From NCBI GenBank assembly GCA_009377845.1, contig WHTE01000003.1:1-60477 (forward strand): DNA of 60,477 bases, read 5' to 3'. Source of the stretch: Nitrospirales bacterium. GTDB taxonomy: Bacteria; Nitrospirota; Nitrospiria; Nitrospirales; UBA8639. Of the stretch, positions 15,969 to 24,661 are shown in pieces. The notes under the pieces are model-generated. The model was not told the DNA's origin and ran no database searches. It was given only the letters and a program-made list of their open reading frames with translations. Each line of letters opens with the position of its first letter. Within the stretch, counting starts at the first letter, position 1. The translations under genes were made by a program, and so were the position numbers.

Positions 15969-17630
15969 ATGAAACTATCCATGTATTTAATGCTGTCACT
16001 TGTCCCGGGACTTTTGGTCCTGCCTGGAATTGGCATGTCCATACATGCTCAAGCCTCGGCGGAGTCCCTTCCGTTCCAAGAGGGGTTGGGGGGGCATCAT
16101 TATCCTATTTCCACAGATGTGGCCATGGCTCAGCGGTATTTCGATCAAGGGCTGATTTTGTCCTACGGCTTTAATCATGCCGAAGCCGCCCGATTCTTTC
16201 GTGAAGCGCAAAAGTTCGATCCGGCCTGCGCGATGTGTTATTGGGGTGAGGCCTTAGTGCTTGGTCCTAATATCAATGCGCCAATGGAGCCTTCCGTGGT
16301 TCCCCAGGCTTATGCGGCCGTGGAGAAGGCGTTAGCGCTGAGAGGGCAGGCCACCGAAAAAGAAGGGGCGCTGATTCAGGCGGTGGCAAAGCGCTATTCC
16401 AAAGAGGCACAGAAAGATCGGTCCTCACTGGATGTGGCTTATGCCGAGGCGATGCGGGGCGTAGCCACACAGTTTCCGGATGATCCGGTCATTGGCGCGT
16501 TATTGGCTGAAGCCCTGATGGATCTGCATCCCTGGGATTTTTGGAGCAAAGGGGGGGAAGCCAAACCCTGGACACCTGAAATTGTGTCGACGTTGGAAGC
16601 CGTCTTGGATAAGGCCTCCAATCATCCTCTGGCCAATCACCTCTACATCCATATGATGGAAGCCTCGCCGCATCCGGAGAAAGCTATCCCCAGCGCGGAA
16701 CGCTTGCCTGCCCTTGTGCCTGGCTCCGGCCATCTCGTCCACATGCCCGCCCATATTTATATCAGGGTCGGGCGTTATCACGATGCCGCATTGGCTAACC
16801 AACGGGCCGTCAAGGTGGATGAGCACTATTTGAGTCATTCACATGAGGAAAGTATTTATACCGCGGCTTATGTCCCGCACAATTATCATTTCCTGTGGGC
16901 CGCCGCGATTAAAATCGGTCGCCAGCAGCTGGCGATGCAAGCGGCTCTGGATACAGCGGCTCAAGTCAAACCTGCAATGATGAGGGATGCTGCTTTTGGG
17001 GGCACCCTTCAACATTTTTGGTCTCTTCCCCTTTATACCAAAGCCTTATTTGGGAATTGGCCTGAGATTCTCGCGAAACCCGCGCCACCGGTGGATTTGA
17101 AGTATCCCACCGCTATCTGGCATTACGCCCGCGGGTTGGCATGTGTTCGTCAAGGGAAATTGGAGGCTGCCCAACAGGAATTGGCCCAACTCACCGAGAT
17201 TGCCCGTGATCCTGCTGTGGCCAATCTGACCATTTTCGATTTGAATGCGGTCGTCGGAATTCTCAACATTGCGGAGGCTGTGCTGGCTGGAGAGATTGCT
17301 GCAGCCCAGGGGAATTACGAGACCGCGGTGCGTCAGTTGCAACTCGCTGTCCAACTTGAGGATGGATTGAATTATACGGAACCGAAGGATTGGTATCTCC
17401 CGTCCCGCCAGGTTTTGGGTGCTGTGCTTCTGGAAGCCGGGAAGCCCGTTGAGGCGGAACAGGCGTTTCGAGAAGATCTTCGGGATCACCCTCAAAGCGG
17501 GTGGTCGCTTTTTGGGTTGGAACAGAGTTTGCGGGCGCAGGGGAAAATGGATGAGGCCGAGAGCGTCCGGCAAGCGTTTCGACAGGTATGGAGTGACGCG
17601 GATGTGACCTTGACGACCGCCCGGTTTTAA
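15969..17630 (+). CDS. Exported TPR-rich protein
   Basis: A 553-residue protein with a Sec signal peptide (LYLMLSLVPGLLVLPGIGM then HAQAS). The mature part has TPR-type helices: FDQGLILSYGFNHAEAARFFREA, DPACAMCYWGEALVLGPNIN, and later pairs in the 350-540 region ending SLFGLEQSLRAQGKMDEAE. The CAMCYWGEA motif is a hallmark of a large uncharacterised family of periplasmic TPR proteins; the two Cys could form a disulfide or bind metal. AGGAGGG at 15957-15963 selects ATG 15969 over a TTG at 15945. Likely an envelope scaffold; partner unknown. Confidence 0.8.
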   Translation: MKLSMYLMLSLVPGLLVLPGIGMSIHAQASAESLPFQEGLGGHHYPISTDVAMAQRYFDQGLILSYGFNHAEAARFFREAQKFDPACAMCYWGEALVLGPNINAPMEPSVVPQAYAAVEKALALRGQATEKEGALIQAVAKRYSKEAQKDRSSLDVAYAEAMRGVATQFPDDPVIGALLAEALMDLHPWDFWSKGGEAKPWTPEIVSTLEAVLDKASNHPLANHLYIHMMEASPHPEKAIPSAERLPALVPGSGHLVHMPAHIYIRVGRYHDAALANQRAVKVDEHYLSHSHEESIYTAAYVPHNYHFLWAAAIKIGRQQLAMQAALDTAAQVKPAMMRDAAFGGTLQHFWSLPLYTKALFGNWPEILAKPAPPVDLKYPTAIWHYARGLACVRQGKLEAAQQELAQLTEIARDPAVANLTIFDLNAVVGILNIAEAVLAGEIAAAQGNYETAVRQLQLAVQLEDGLNYTEPKDWYLPSRQVLGAVLLEAGKPVEAEQAFREDLRDHPQSGWSLFGLEQSLRAQGKMDEAESVRQAFRQVWSDADVTLTTARF

Positions 17631-18122
17631 GACATTGAGAGTGGGAATGGTGTTCTCATCGTCAGGAATTTTTGGCTTCTTCAGACAAGCGGCAGGCTTT
17701 CTCTGATCAGCAATCGTTCTTCTCAGTCTTTGCAGCCCCTTCCTCTTTCGGGCTCCATGGAATCGGGTGAGCATAATGGACCGCATCGTGTAAATCTGCC
17801 CCTTATTCATCGGAGCCTCATGCCGGCATAGAGGAATTCTGTTCCTATGTGCGGCCTCGCATTTCCCTCCTTGCAGTAGGGGAAGTCGGAACAGCCAAGT
17901 ATCTCCCATATGATTCCGCAACTGCCCTCTGTGTAATTTCTGTGGAATTTTTTATCTTCCCCGCCCGTTTATTTAAGTTTCTCTTTCCACAATCCGACAT
18001 AAGTTCAACATGACCTGCGTGGCCTGTGCACTGTTCATCCAAACTCTCTCAGTCGTTGGTCCCATGCGGGTTTGTGCGAGGCCTTTTCATGTAGAGAGAC
18101 AACCTGATCCACGGAGTATTCG
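17631..18122. other. Non-coding gap
   Basis: About 490 bases between the TPR gene and the LuxR-type regulator without a supportable gene. Pyrimidine-rich in places. No clear terminator hairpin or repeat was found by eye. Confidence 0.45.
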
Positions 18123-18764
18123 TTGAGTCGACGATCTATAGGAATTCCTTGTACGACTATGCCCAATGCCATCAATGGGGGCGGTCTGTCACGGCTACAA
18201 GAGATTGCCGACCGACGTACCATTCCCGGGGTGTTGTTGTTCTCGGGAACCGGAGAAGTGTTGTTTATGAATGCCGAAGCTGAAGTGTTAAGTCGCCAGA
18301 TCATAGGAACCCGTAATGGTGCAGAGGTCCAGGATGTGCTGCCCGCCGAGGTCTTGGAGTTATGTGTATCTCTTCGGAGTTTGTTGGACAGTCAGGAGAA
18401 TGGGATGCCCGAAGGACAGCACGAGTTGCGACGGGTGACCGGTGATTTGAAGTCGCCGGTGTTACTGCGTGGGTTTCCGTTAGCGGCCCATTCCGAGAAA
18501 GATGACGCGTGTATGCTCATCCTCATGGAAAAAATTGGGCGCGAACGTCGGCTGGTGCCCGATCAAGCCAAGGATCAGTACCGTTTAACGCATCGGGAAG
18601 TGGAAATTGTGAAATACATCAGTGAGGGCTGGACCAATAAAGAAATCGCCCGACATCTGGCTATTAGCGAACACACGGTTAAAGAGCATGTACGACATCT
18701 TCTGAAAAAAACGAAAACGACTACTCGTACGGGCATTCTCGCACAAATCTTTCAGGATACCTAG
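18123..18764 (+). CDS. LuxR-family transcriptional regulator with PAS-like N-domain
   Basis: A 213-residue regulator. The N-terminal part (GVLLFSGTGEVLFMNAEAEVL) resembles a PAS sensor strand-helix; the C-terminal 65 residues are a LuxR/FixJ helix-turn-helix: LTHREVEIVKYISEGWTNKEI, HLAISEHTVKEHVRHLLKKT. It lacks a receiver Asp, so it is not a phosphorylated response regulator. GGAG at 18113-18116 supports the TTG start at 18123; an ATG at 18159 is an alternative that keeps both domains. Its targets and ligand are unknown; the sigma gene downstream is a candidate by position only. Confidence 0.85.
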   Translation: MSRRSIGIPCTTMPNAINGGGLSRLQEIADRRTIPGVLLFSGTGEVLFMNAEAEVLSRQIIGTRNGAEVQDVLPAEVLELCVSLRSLLDSQENGMPEGQHELRRVTGDLKSPVLLRGFPLAAHSEKDDACMLILMEKIGRERRLVPDQAKDQYRLTHREVEIVKYISEGWTNKEIARHLAISEHTVKEHVRHLLKKTKTTTRTGILAQIFQDT

Positions 18765-19136
18765 CTCACCGGGTTTTGGCGGTTGCCTCTTCTCTCTTTT
18801 CTCCTTTGGGTTCAGATCCGTCTGCTTTTCCTTTACAGGGCTTTTCATTTCATCTCTCCTTTTCCCTTGCTTGGAATGTAGTAAGAATCCGTTTTCGGTG
18901 TTCTCGCCGCTTGAAATGCTCATCCTACTCACCTGTATGATTTGCGTTCTTGCTTTGTGTGGCCTAGCCGGACGGACGTGTTTGAACATTTTTTCTTCTT
19001 CTTGCTGGGCCATGGTATCTATCAGGTAGAACCCGCATGGATAAAATATGTACTATGTCACAGGCCCTTGATTGTCATCGTCGGGCTGAGGATAATTCTC
19101 CGTTCCGTTGTTCGTGTATCTCTATACTACGTGGGG
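18765..19136. other. Non-coding gap before the ECF sigma gene
   Basis: Roughly 370 bases without a recognisable gene. It must hold the promoter of the sigma/anti-sigma operon; no ECF-type AAC...GTC promoter could be fixed by eye. Confidence 0.4.
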
Positions 19137-19814
19137 TTGACCATTTCTTCGTCTCCACTCACCGTGCACGATAGGCTCAATCTTGATGAACCCGGGCTTG
19201 TCCAGGCTCTTCAAGCCGGCGATGAACGGGTGTTCGCAGCTGTGATGGATTGGTATTCCGGTTCGTTATTGCGGTTAGCTCTGTCCTATGTGCCGAGCCG
19301 GGCTGTTGCCGAGGAAGTTGTCCAGGAAACCTGGATGGGGGTGTTTGAAGGCATTCATCGGTTTGAAAGCCGATCCTCTTTTAAAACCTGGCTCTTTCGG
19401 ATTTTGACCAATCGAGCGAAAACACGAGGAATACGGGAAAGTCGGTATGAGCCGTTCGGGTTGAGTGCGTCTTCTACGGATGCTGATGAGGGACCCTCAT
19501 TGGAAGATTCCCTGTTTGTGGCGGAAGGTTCCGGAGAGGGCCATTGGATAGACCCTCCTCAGGCCTGGGAACCGGATACGCCGGAACGGGTGTTGCTCTC
19601 GAAGGAATGCCGGGCGGCCATTGAACAAGCTATTGAAAGTCTGCCGGCCACCCAACGGCAGGTGATGACCTTGCGCGATATCGAGGGTGTTAGCTCCGAA
19701 GAAGTCTGTAATATCCTTGAGATAAGCGAGACTAACCAACGGGTGCTCTTACATCGGGCGCGCACCAAGGTCCGGCGAGAACTCGCTCCCTACGTTCAGG
19801 GGGACAAGAGGTAA
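19137..19814 (+). CDS. ECF-type RNA polymerase sigma factor
   Basis: A sigma-70 family member with region 2 (LLRLALSYVPSRAVAEEVVQE then TWMGVFEGIHRFESRSSFKTW, LFRILTNRAKTR) and region 4 (AIESLPATQRQVMTLRDIEGV, then a helix-turn-helix ending LLHRARTKVRREL). About 50 acidic residues separate the two. The start is uncertain: the frame is open far upstream, and TTG 19137, GTG 19131 and GTG 19164 are all possible without a good ribosome site. The zinc-finger anti-sigma gene begins five bases after its stop. Confidence 0.9.
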   Translation: MTISSSPLTVHDRLNLDEPGLVQALQAGDERVFAAVMDWYSGSLLRLALSYVPSRAVAEEVVQETWMGVFEGIHRFESRSSFKTWLFRILTNRAKTRGIRESRYEPFGLSASSTDADEGPSLEDSLFVAEGSGEGHWIDPPQAWEPDTPERVLLSKECRAAIEQAIESLPATQRQVMTLRDIEGVSSEEVCNILEISETNQRVLLHRARTKVRRELAPYVQGDKR

Positions 19815-19819
19815 CGACA

Positions 19820-20131
19820 ATGGATACGAATTTGAAATCTAAACTGATGAAATATATGGTTGGTAATTTTACCTGCCGGGAAATTGCCCGGCTCGTGACG
19901 GATTATCTGGACGGTTCGCTGACTCTTGGCGAGCGGGTTCGGTTCCAACTGCATTTGGGGCTGTGCTTTGCCTGCCGCAATTATTTGCGTCAAATGAAAT
20001 ACACGATTGCAACCCTGCGCCAATTGCCACCTGAGCCTGTCCCTCCTCATGTGAAGGAAGAACTTCTGAAACGGTTTCGGACCTGGAAACAGCGCCCTTC
20101 TCAATCTTCCGGGAAACCTGAAACTGATTAA
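19820..20131 (+). CDS. Zinc-finger (HC2-type) anti-sigma factor
   Basis: A 103-residue protein with FTCREIARLVTDYLDGSL followed by FQLHLGLCFACRNYL: the H-x3-C-x2-C of a ZAS/zf-HC2 domain, with an N-terminal Cys as the possible fourth zinc ligand. No membrane helix, so this is a soluble redox- or zinc-responsive type (RsrA/ChrR-like) that would hold the upstream ECF factor until a thiol signal releases it. GAGG at 19807-19810 precedes ATG 19820. Confidence 0.85.
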   Translation: MDTNLKSKLMKYMVGNFTCREIARLVTDYLDGSLTLGERVRFQLHLGLCFACRNYLRQMKYTIATLRQLPPEPVPPHVKEELLKRFRTWKQRPSQSSGKPETD

Positions 20132-20261
20132 TCCACTGTGTTTTCGCCCAGTATGGGCTCCTTCTCACTTTCGACACAGTGTGGTAAACAAGGCTTGTGG
20201 TTTTCTGCCTTTCTTTCTTTTTTCGAATTCATCTGTATTGGCTGTAACAAAGGAGTGAACC

Positions 20262-20840
20262 ATGGCTTTGAAAGTTTCGACTATGCTCCCGCTGGGGACG
20301 CCCTTGCCTCATTTTGAATTGCCGGATGTTCGAACACGTCAGGTGGTTTCCCCCGAACTTTTTGTCGGGAAAGACGCTCTTCTGGTGATGTTTATTTGCC
20401 GGCATTGTCCCTATGTGGTACATGTGCAGGAGGAATTGGCGAAACTCGGACGGGATTATCAAGGTAAAAATGTCGGGATGGTGGCAATTAGTAGTAATGA
20501 CGTGAAGGGCTATCCTCAAGATTCACCCCCAAGACTGAAAGAGATGGCGGAGGAATTAGCGTTGGCCTTTCCCTATTGCTATGACGAATCCCAAGAGGTG
20601 GCAAAGGCCTTTACGGCGGCCTGCACTCCGGATTTCTTTTTGTTTAATAAGGAACGGAAACTGGTGTACCGTGGACAACTGGATGATAGCCGGCCGGGAA
20701 ATGGGAAACCCGTCACCGGACGGGATTTGCGAACGGCCTTAGATGCTGTTCTAGACGGAAAACCTGTCTCAGGTGTGCAAAAACCCAGCGCGGGCTGCAA
20801 TATTAAATGGAAGGCCGGGAATGAGCCGGGTAATTGGTAA
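20262..20840 (+). CDS. Thioredoxin-family (AhpC/TSA-like) protein
   Basis: A 192-residue thioredoxin fold: LPHFELPDVRTRQVVSPELF, then MFICRHCPYVVHVQEELAKL with a C-x-x-C active site, ISSNDVKGYPQDSP, and the cis-Pro region ACTPDFFLFNKERKLVYRGQLDDSRPGN. This is the group of peroxiredoxin-like thiol-disulfide proteins with unusually short C-termini. No signal peptide, so cytoplasmic. The preceding ECF/zinc anti-sigma pair suggests thiol-stress control by position. AAGGAG at 20250-20255 precedes ATG 20262. Confidence 0.88.
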   Translation: MALKVSTMLPLGTPLPHFELPDVRTRQVVSPELFVGKDALLVMFICRHCPYVVHVQEELAKLGRDYQGKNVGMVAISSNDVKGYPQDSPPRLKEMAEELALAFPYCYDESQEVAKAFTAACTPDFFLFNKERKLVYRGQLDDSRPGNGKPVTGRDLRTALDAVLDGKPVSGVQKPSAGCNIKWKAGNEPGNW

Positions 20841-20962
20841 TCAATTTCTGAGAAGGAAACATTGATGAGTGTGGAGTGACGCGGGAAGATTTTCTTATTT
20901 CTGTTTCTTTAATATTTCTTTTCCTCCTTCCTTCTTACTCCCCACTCCCCACTCCATGCCAT

Positions 20963-21733
20963 TCATTCCTTGCCTGCTTTTTTAAACACAATATCTCCAA
21001 AATAGGCGACGGCAGATTCTTTGGTGTTATCCGTGTCTGTCATGATCGCGACTCCTGAGATGTGTGGGGGATCTTCCCCGAACGCTTTTTTGTAATCTTC
21101 ATAGATATTGCGTTCCTCAGTCACCCATTGATTCAATTTGGCGCTTCCGCTTTGCGTGACGAACATGTACACCCGTTCGGTATAGGGATTGGGGACCATG
21201 GTGCCGATGGGGCTTTTGCTTTCCCAAATATAATTGATGGCCCCAATCGGGGGGTATTGGCCATAGATCAATCTGATTGTTTCGAACTTCGCCTTTTCAA
21301 AAAATCCTACCTGACTACTCTCATATTTGAAGGTGATGTAGAGCCGCGCGGGATAGTCATCTCCTGATTTTTGAGTCACATCCCCTTTTTGAAAAATGGT
21401 TTCCACTTTCCATCGCCATTCAATAACGGGATACTCCTTCGGGTCGATCATCATTTCCCGTGTCATGCCGGAGGATGATTGATGACTGACGGCCCTGACC
21501 ACTACCTGCTGCCCGTCTTTGACCAGGTCATATTGTGTATGTTCTTTGATTTTTTCAAAGGTCAGCGGTTTCCACCCTTGGGGAAATGGCCCTCCCGGTG
21601 TGGCGAGCGAGAAATTGCCGACAATAAGTTGGTCGGGGCTTTCCGCGATGACCGCGGTAGAATGAATCGGGCACAGAAGAAATCCGGCGAGGGTGAGAAG
21701 TCTGAAGACCCCGCGTCTGGGTGTTTGTGTCAT
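20963..21733 (-). CDS. DUF3047 exported protein
   Basis: A 256-residue protein with a Sec signal (LLTLAGFLLCPIHSTAVIAES) and a DUF3047 domain: GNFSLATPGGPFPQGWKPLTF, VVVRAVSHQSSSGMTREMMID, PVIEWRWKVE, DDYPARLYITF, and FGDIVFKK at the end, all beta-sandwich-like strands. Function unknown. TTGGAG upstream supports ATG 21733. Starting 20 bases after the stop of the MerA-like gene, it is the last gene of a three-gene operon. Confidence 0.8.
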   Translation of the reverse strand: MTQTPRRGVFRLLTLAGFLLCPIHSTAVIAESPDQLIVGNFSLATPGGPFPQGWKPLTFEKIKEHTQYDLVKDGQQVVVRAVSHQSSSGMTREMMIDPKEYPVIEWRWKVETIFQKGDVTQKSGDDYPARLYITFKYESSQVGFFEKAKFETIRLIYGQYPPIGAINYIWESKSPIGTMVPNPYTERVYMFVTQSGSAKLNQWVTEERNIYEDYKKAFGEDPPHISGVAIMTDTDNTKESAVAYFGDIVFKKAGKE

Positions 21734-21753
21734 GGCGTGCTCCAACGAATGAG

Positions 21754-23304
21754 CTATCGGGTCCAGGCAAAAAGTTTGCGGAGAAACTGTTTCTTTCCTT
21801 CCGTCAGTGTGGTTTTTCGCCAGGCATTTGCGGTTTTTTTGATGACTTCCGCCTGGGTCGGATAGGGGTGAATGGTGCTTGCGATGGTGTTGAGTCCCAG
21901 CCCTCCCTTCATGGCCAGGGTGAATTCACTGATCATATCGCCTGCATGGGAGGCCACGATGGTGGCGCCGAGAATGGTGTCGGTACCTTTTTTGACGTGA
22001 ACCCGGGCAAACCCTTCATCCTCACCGTCTAGAATAGCACGATCTACTTCATTGAGATGAAAGGTGAAGGTATCGATCGGGATGCCCTGGGCTTCCGCCT
22101 CTTTTTCATACAGACCGACATGGGCAATTTCCGGCTGGGTGTAGGTACACCAGGGAATGACCAGACTGTCCGTGCTGGCATAGCCTAGGCCCAGAGGATG
22201 GGGAAAAAGGGCGTTTTGGATGACGATTTGTGCTTGGGCATCGGCGGTGTGCGTGAATTTGAAGGGAGAGCATATATCTCCTGCCGCAAAGATTTTGGGA
22301 TTGCTGGTTTGCAGCCGGTGGTTAACTTTCACGCCGGTTTTATCGAACTCCACCCCCACGGCCTCTAACTCTAATCCCTCAATGTTCGGGCTGCGGCCGA
22401 CTCCCACCAGAATTTCGTTTACCGGGATGTCATATTGCTTGCCATGGGAGTCAACCGAAAGGTGCTTGGCTCCGTTGGCCGGTTTAATTTTCAAGTCCTT
22501 CCCGCAACAAAGCAGTTGCACGCCGTCCCGAAGAAGAGATTGTTCCACAACTTCGGCAGCGTCGCGATCTTCATTGGGGAGAATGCCGTGCATGGCTTCC
22601 ACTAAAAACACCTGGCTGCCGAATCGGGCGAATGATTGGGCCAACTCACAGCCGCTGGGACCCGCACCGATCACCCCCAGTCTGGGGGGGAGTTCTGTCA
22701 GGGAAAAGATGGTCTCGTTGGTGAGATAAGAAGTTTGGGCCAGTCCTGGAATCGGCGGAGCCGTGGCGCGGGCTCCCGTACATATAACGGCTTTAGCAAA
22801 TTGGAGCGTCGTTCCATTCACATCGATGATGCTCGCGCCGGTGAACCGGCCGTTGCCAATAAACACGTCCACCCCCAGCTTGGTATAGCGATGAGCCGAG
22901 TCGACATGACTGATCTGGGCGCGGAGTCTTCGCATGCGGGCCATGGCTGCCCCGAAATCTCGTTTCACTTCACCGGGTATATGTAAGCCAAACTGTTCGG
23001 CCTCCCTGACTGCGGTCCAGGCCCTGGCGGCTCGTATGACTCCCTTGGAAGGCACGCATCCGACATTCAAGCAATCCCCGCCCATCAAGTGCCTTTCGAT
23101 CAATGCGACTTTGGCCCCCAGCGCCGAAGCAATAGCGGCGGTGACCAATCCGGCCGTGCCGGCTCCAATGACGACCAGATTGTACCGTCCGGAGGGTGTA
23201 GGATTGCGCCATTGGGGCGGGTGCACATTATTGACTAACTCCTGATTGTATTGGTCCTGTGGAAGGATTAGAGCAGAAGGGTCTGGTGGTTGTGTCGTGT
23301 CCAT
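21754..23304 (-). CDS. MerA-like pyridine nucleotide-disulfide oxidoreductase
   Basis: A 516-residue flavoprotein of the mercuric reductase / dihydrolipoamide dehydrogenase family: GAGTAGLVTAAIAS (FAD), GGDCLNVGCVPSKG (redox C-x4-C), GAGPSGCELAQSF (NAD(P)H), AAGDICSPFKFTH and the C-terminal HPYPTQAEVIKK. It has no N-terminal heavy-metal domain and no C-terminal vicinal Cys pair, so it should not reduce mercury as MerA does. Genes of this type often sit beside TVP38 membrane proteins, as here (50 bases downstream of one). Natural electron partner unknown. Confidence 0.88.
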   Translation of the reverse strand: MDTTQPPDPSALILPQDQYNQELVNNVHPPQWRNPTPSGRYNLVVIGAGTAGLVTAAIASALGAKVALIERHLMGGDCLNVGCVPSKGVIRAARAWTAVREAEQFGLHIPGEVKRDFGAAMARMRRLRAQISHVDSAHRYTKLGVDVFIGNGRFTGASIIDVNGTTLQFAKAVICTGARATAPPIPGLAQTSYLTNETIFSLTELPPRLGVIGAGPSGCELAQSFARFGSQVFLVEAMHGILPNEDRDAAEVVEQSLLRDGVQLLCCGKDLKIKPANGAKHLSVDSHGKQYDIPVNEILVGVGRSPNIEGLELEAVGVEFDKTGVKVNHRLQTSNPKIFAAGDICSPFKFTHTADAQAQIVIQNALFPHPLGLGYASTDSLVIPWCTYTQPEIAHVGLYEKEAEAQGIPIDTFTFHLNEVDRAILDGEDEGFARVHVKKGTDTILGATIVASHAGDMISEFTLAMKGGLGLNTIASTIHPYPTQAEVIKKTANAWRKTTLTEGKKQFLRKLFAWTR

Positions 23305-23354
23305 GTGAGGCCTCTAATCGGGTAAAGGTTCAAGTCTCATAAGATTTCGAGATT

Positions 23355-24119
23355 CTAAGATGAGGAATGGTTCGATCCACTTTTAGTGTTCCTCCATTTC
23401 CGATATGCCACCGGCATGAGGGCTAACACGCCTAGGAGCGTAAAGGCGAGTAAGACGGGCGGGCTGGCAATTTCGCTCAAAGAATTGATGGTTCCCAATT
23501 GGCGGCCGGCAAAGGCAAAGACAAAGCTGCCGGGAATAATGCCGATGGAAGTCGCCAGGACATAGGTTCCGAGATTGACCCGGGTGAGGCCTGAGACCAG
23601 GTTCACGAGGAAAAATGGAAAGGCCGGAATGAGTCGAAGTGTCATGAGATAACTGAACGCATTTTTGGCAAATCCCTCTTGAATGGGCCCAAGGCGGTCC
23701 CCGAATTTTTGTTCCACCCAATCGCGGAGCAGATAGCGGGCGGCCAAAAAGGCGAGCGTGGCCCCGGCGGTGGCTCCCACGTTGACGAATAGGGTACCCA
23801 TAAGGCTCCCAAATAAGAATCCCCCGGTTAACGTTAAGACGGCTCCCCCCGGAAGCGAGAAGGCTGTCTGGAGGATATAGACGAGAATAAACAAGGCAAC
23901 GGCTATTTCATACTGTGAGGTGGTGTACTGTAATAAGGCGTCTCGATTAGCTTTTAATGCATCCAGCGACAGATATTGGCCAAGGTCAAAAAAGAAAAAT
24001 ACACCGATGCCCGCCAGCAGGACGCACCCTGTCAGAATCTTTCCCCTGAATGAGCTGGGTGAGTCGGTTGGGGTGTTGGCGGGATGGGACATGTCAGTCT
24101 TCATTATGTGTGTTTTCAT
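23355..24119 (-). CDS. TVP38/TMEM64 (VTT-domain) membrane protein
   Basis: A 254-residue inner-membrane protein with about six hydrophobic segments. FSLPGGAVLTLTGGFLFGS, GATAGATLAFLAARYL and LRLIPAFPFFLVNLVSGLT are the VTT (DedA/TVP38) domain signature including re-entrant helices. The family acts in lipid scrambling or transport. ATG 24119 has GGAAG upstream. It leads the operon TVP38, MerA-like, DUF3047. Confidence 0.88.
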   Translation of the reverse strand: MKTHIMKTDMSHPANTPTDSPSSFRGKILTGCVLLAGIGVFFFFDLGQYLSLDALKANRDALLQYTTSQYEIAVALFILVYILQTAFSLPGGAVLTLTGGFLFGSLMGTLFVNVGATAGATLAFLAARYLLRDWVEQKFGDRLGPIQEGFAKNAFSYLMTLRLIPAFPFFLVNLVSGLTRVNLGTYVLATSIGIIPGSFVFAFAGRQLGTINSLSEIASPPVLLAFTLLGVLALMPVAYRKWRNTKSGSNHSSS

Positions 24120-24661
24120 TGAATTCTTCCAGTCATTTTATTGGCGGTGAGATAAAGTGAAAAAAGTTTAGAGAACTTTTTTATGTCGTGTGCAGAATGT
24201 ATATCTTAGCTGATGAATTGTTGACCCGTTGCACTGGACCGTCTTGTTTGCTTTCCACCTGTAGTCCATGTTTCGTGTTTTTTGTTACGGGGAGAAAGGG
24301 GGGGGCGGGAATAATGGTTCCAGGCTAGTTTTGAGCCAGATCCAGTCCTCATCAATATGAGAAAGGGTCATTGGGAAATCCCGGACTTCCCAAATCCAGA
24401 TGAATGTTTGTTCTAATTGATTATTGGTATGGGTCAATTTTCTGGTCTTGCTGATGTGGCTGACGGGGAATTTTTATGCTCCTGGTGAGGAATGGATATT
24501 CAGAAAGTCCCCATGATCCCTGCTCATGCACCCATGCCGGTTCCCTATGAAAATCCCCCTATGCCGTGTGAGTGGTGCGGGAGAACGTCGGAGTGACCTT
24601 GAGCATTTCTTGCCGGTTGTGCCATACCGGTTACGGGTTATCTTGAATGTACCCGGTTGTC
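24120..24661. other. Non-coding gap
   Basis: Between the TVP38 start and the end of the Lpd-like gene, about 540 bases hold no well-supported gene. A 34-codon frame from ATG 24492 contains a CEWC motif but lacks a sensible ribosome site. The promoter of the TVP38 operon must be in the part near 24120. Confidence 0.45.

Noticed and set aside
24492-24596. Short frame with a CEWC motif
   Set aside because: The ribosome-like GGTGAGG abuts the start codon and there is no other support.
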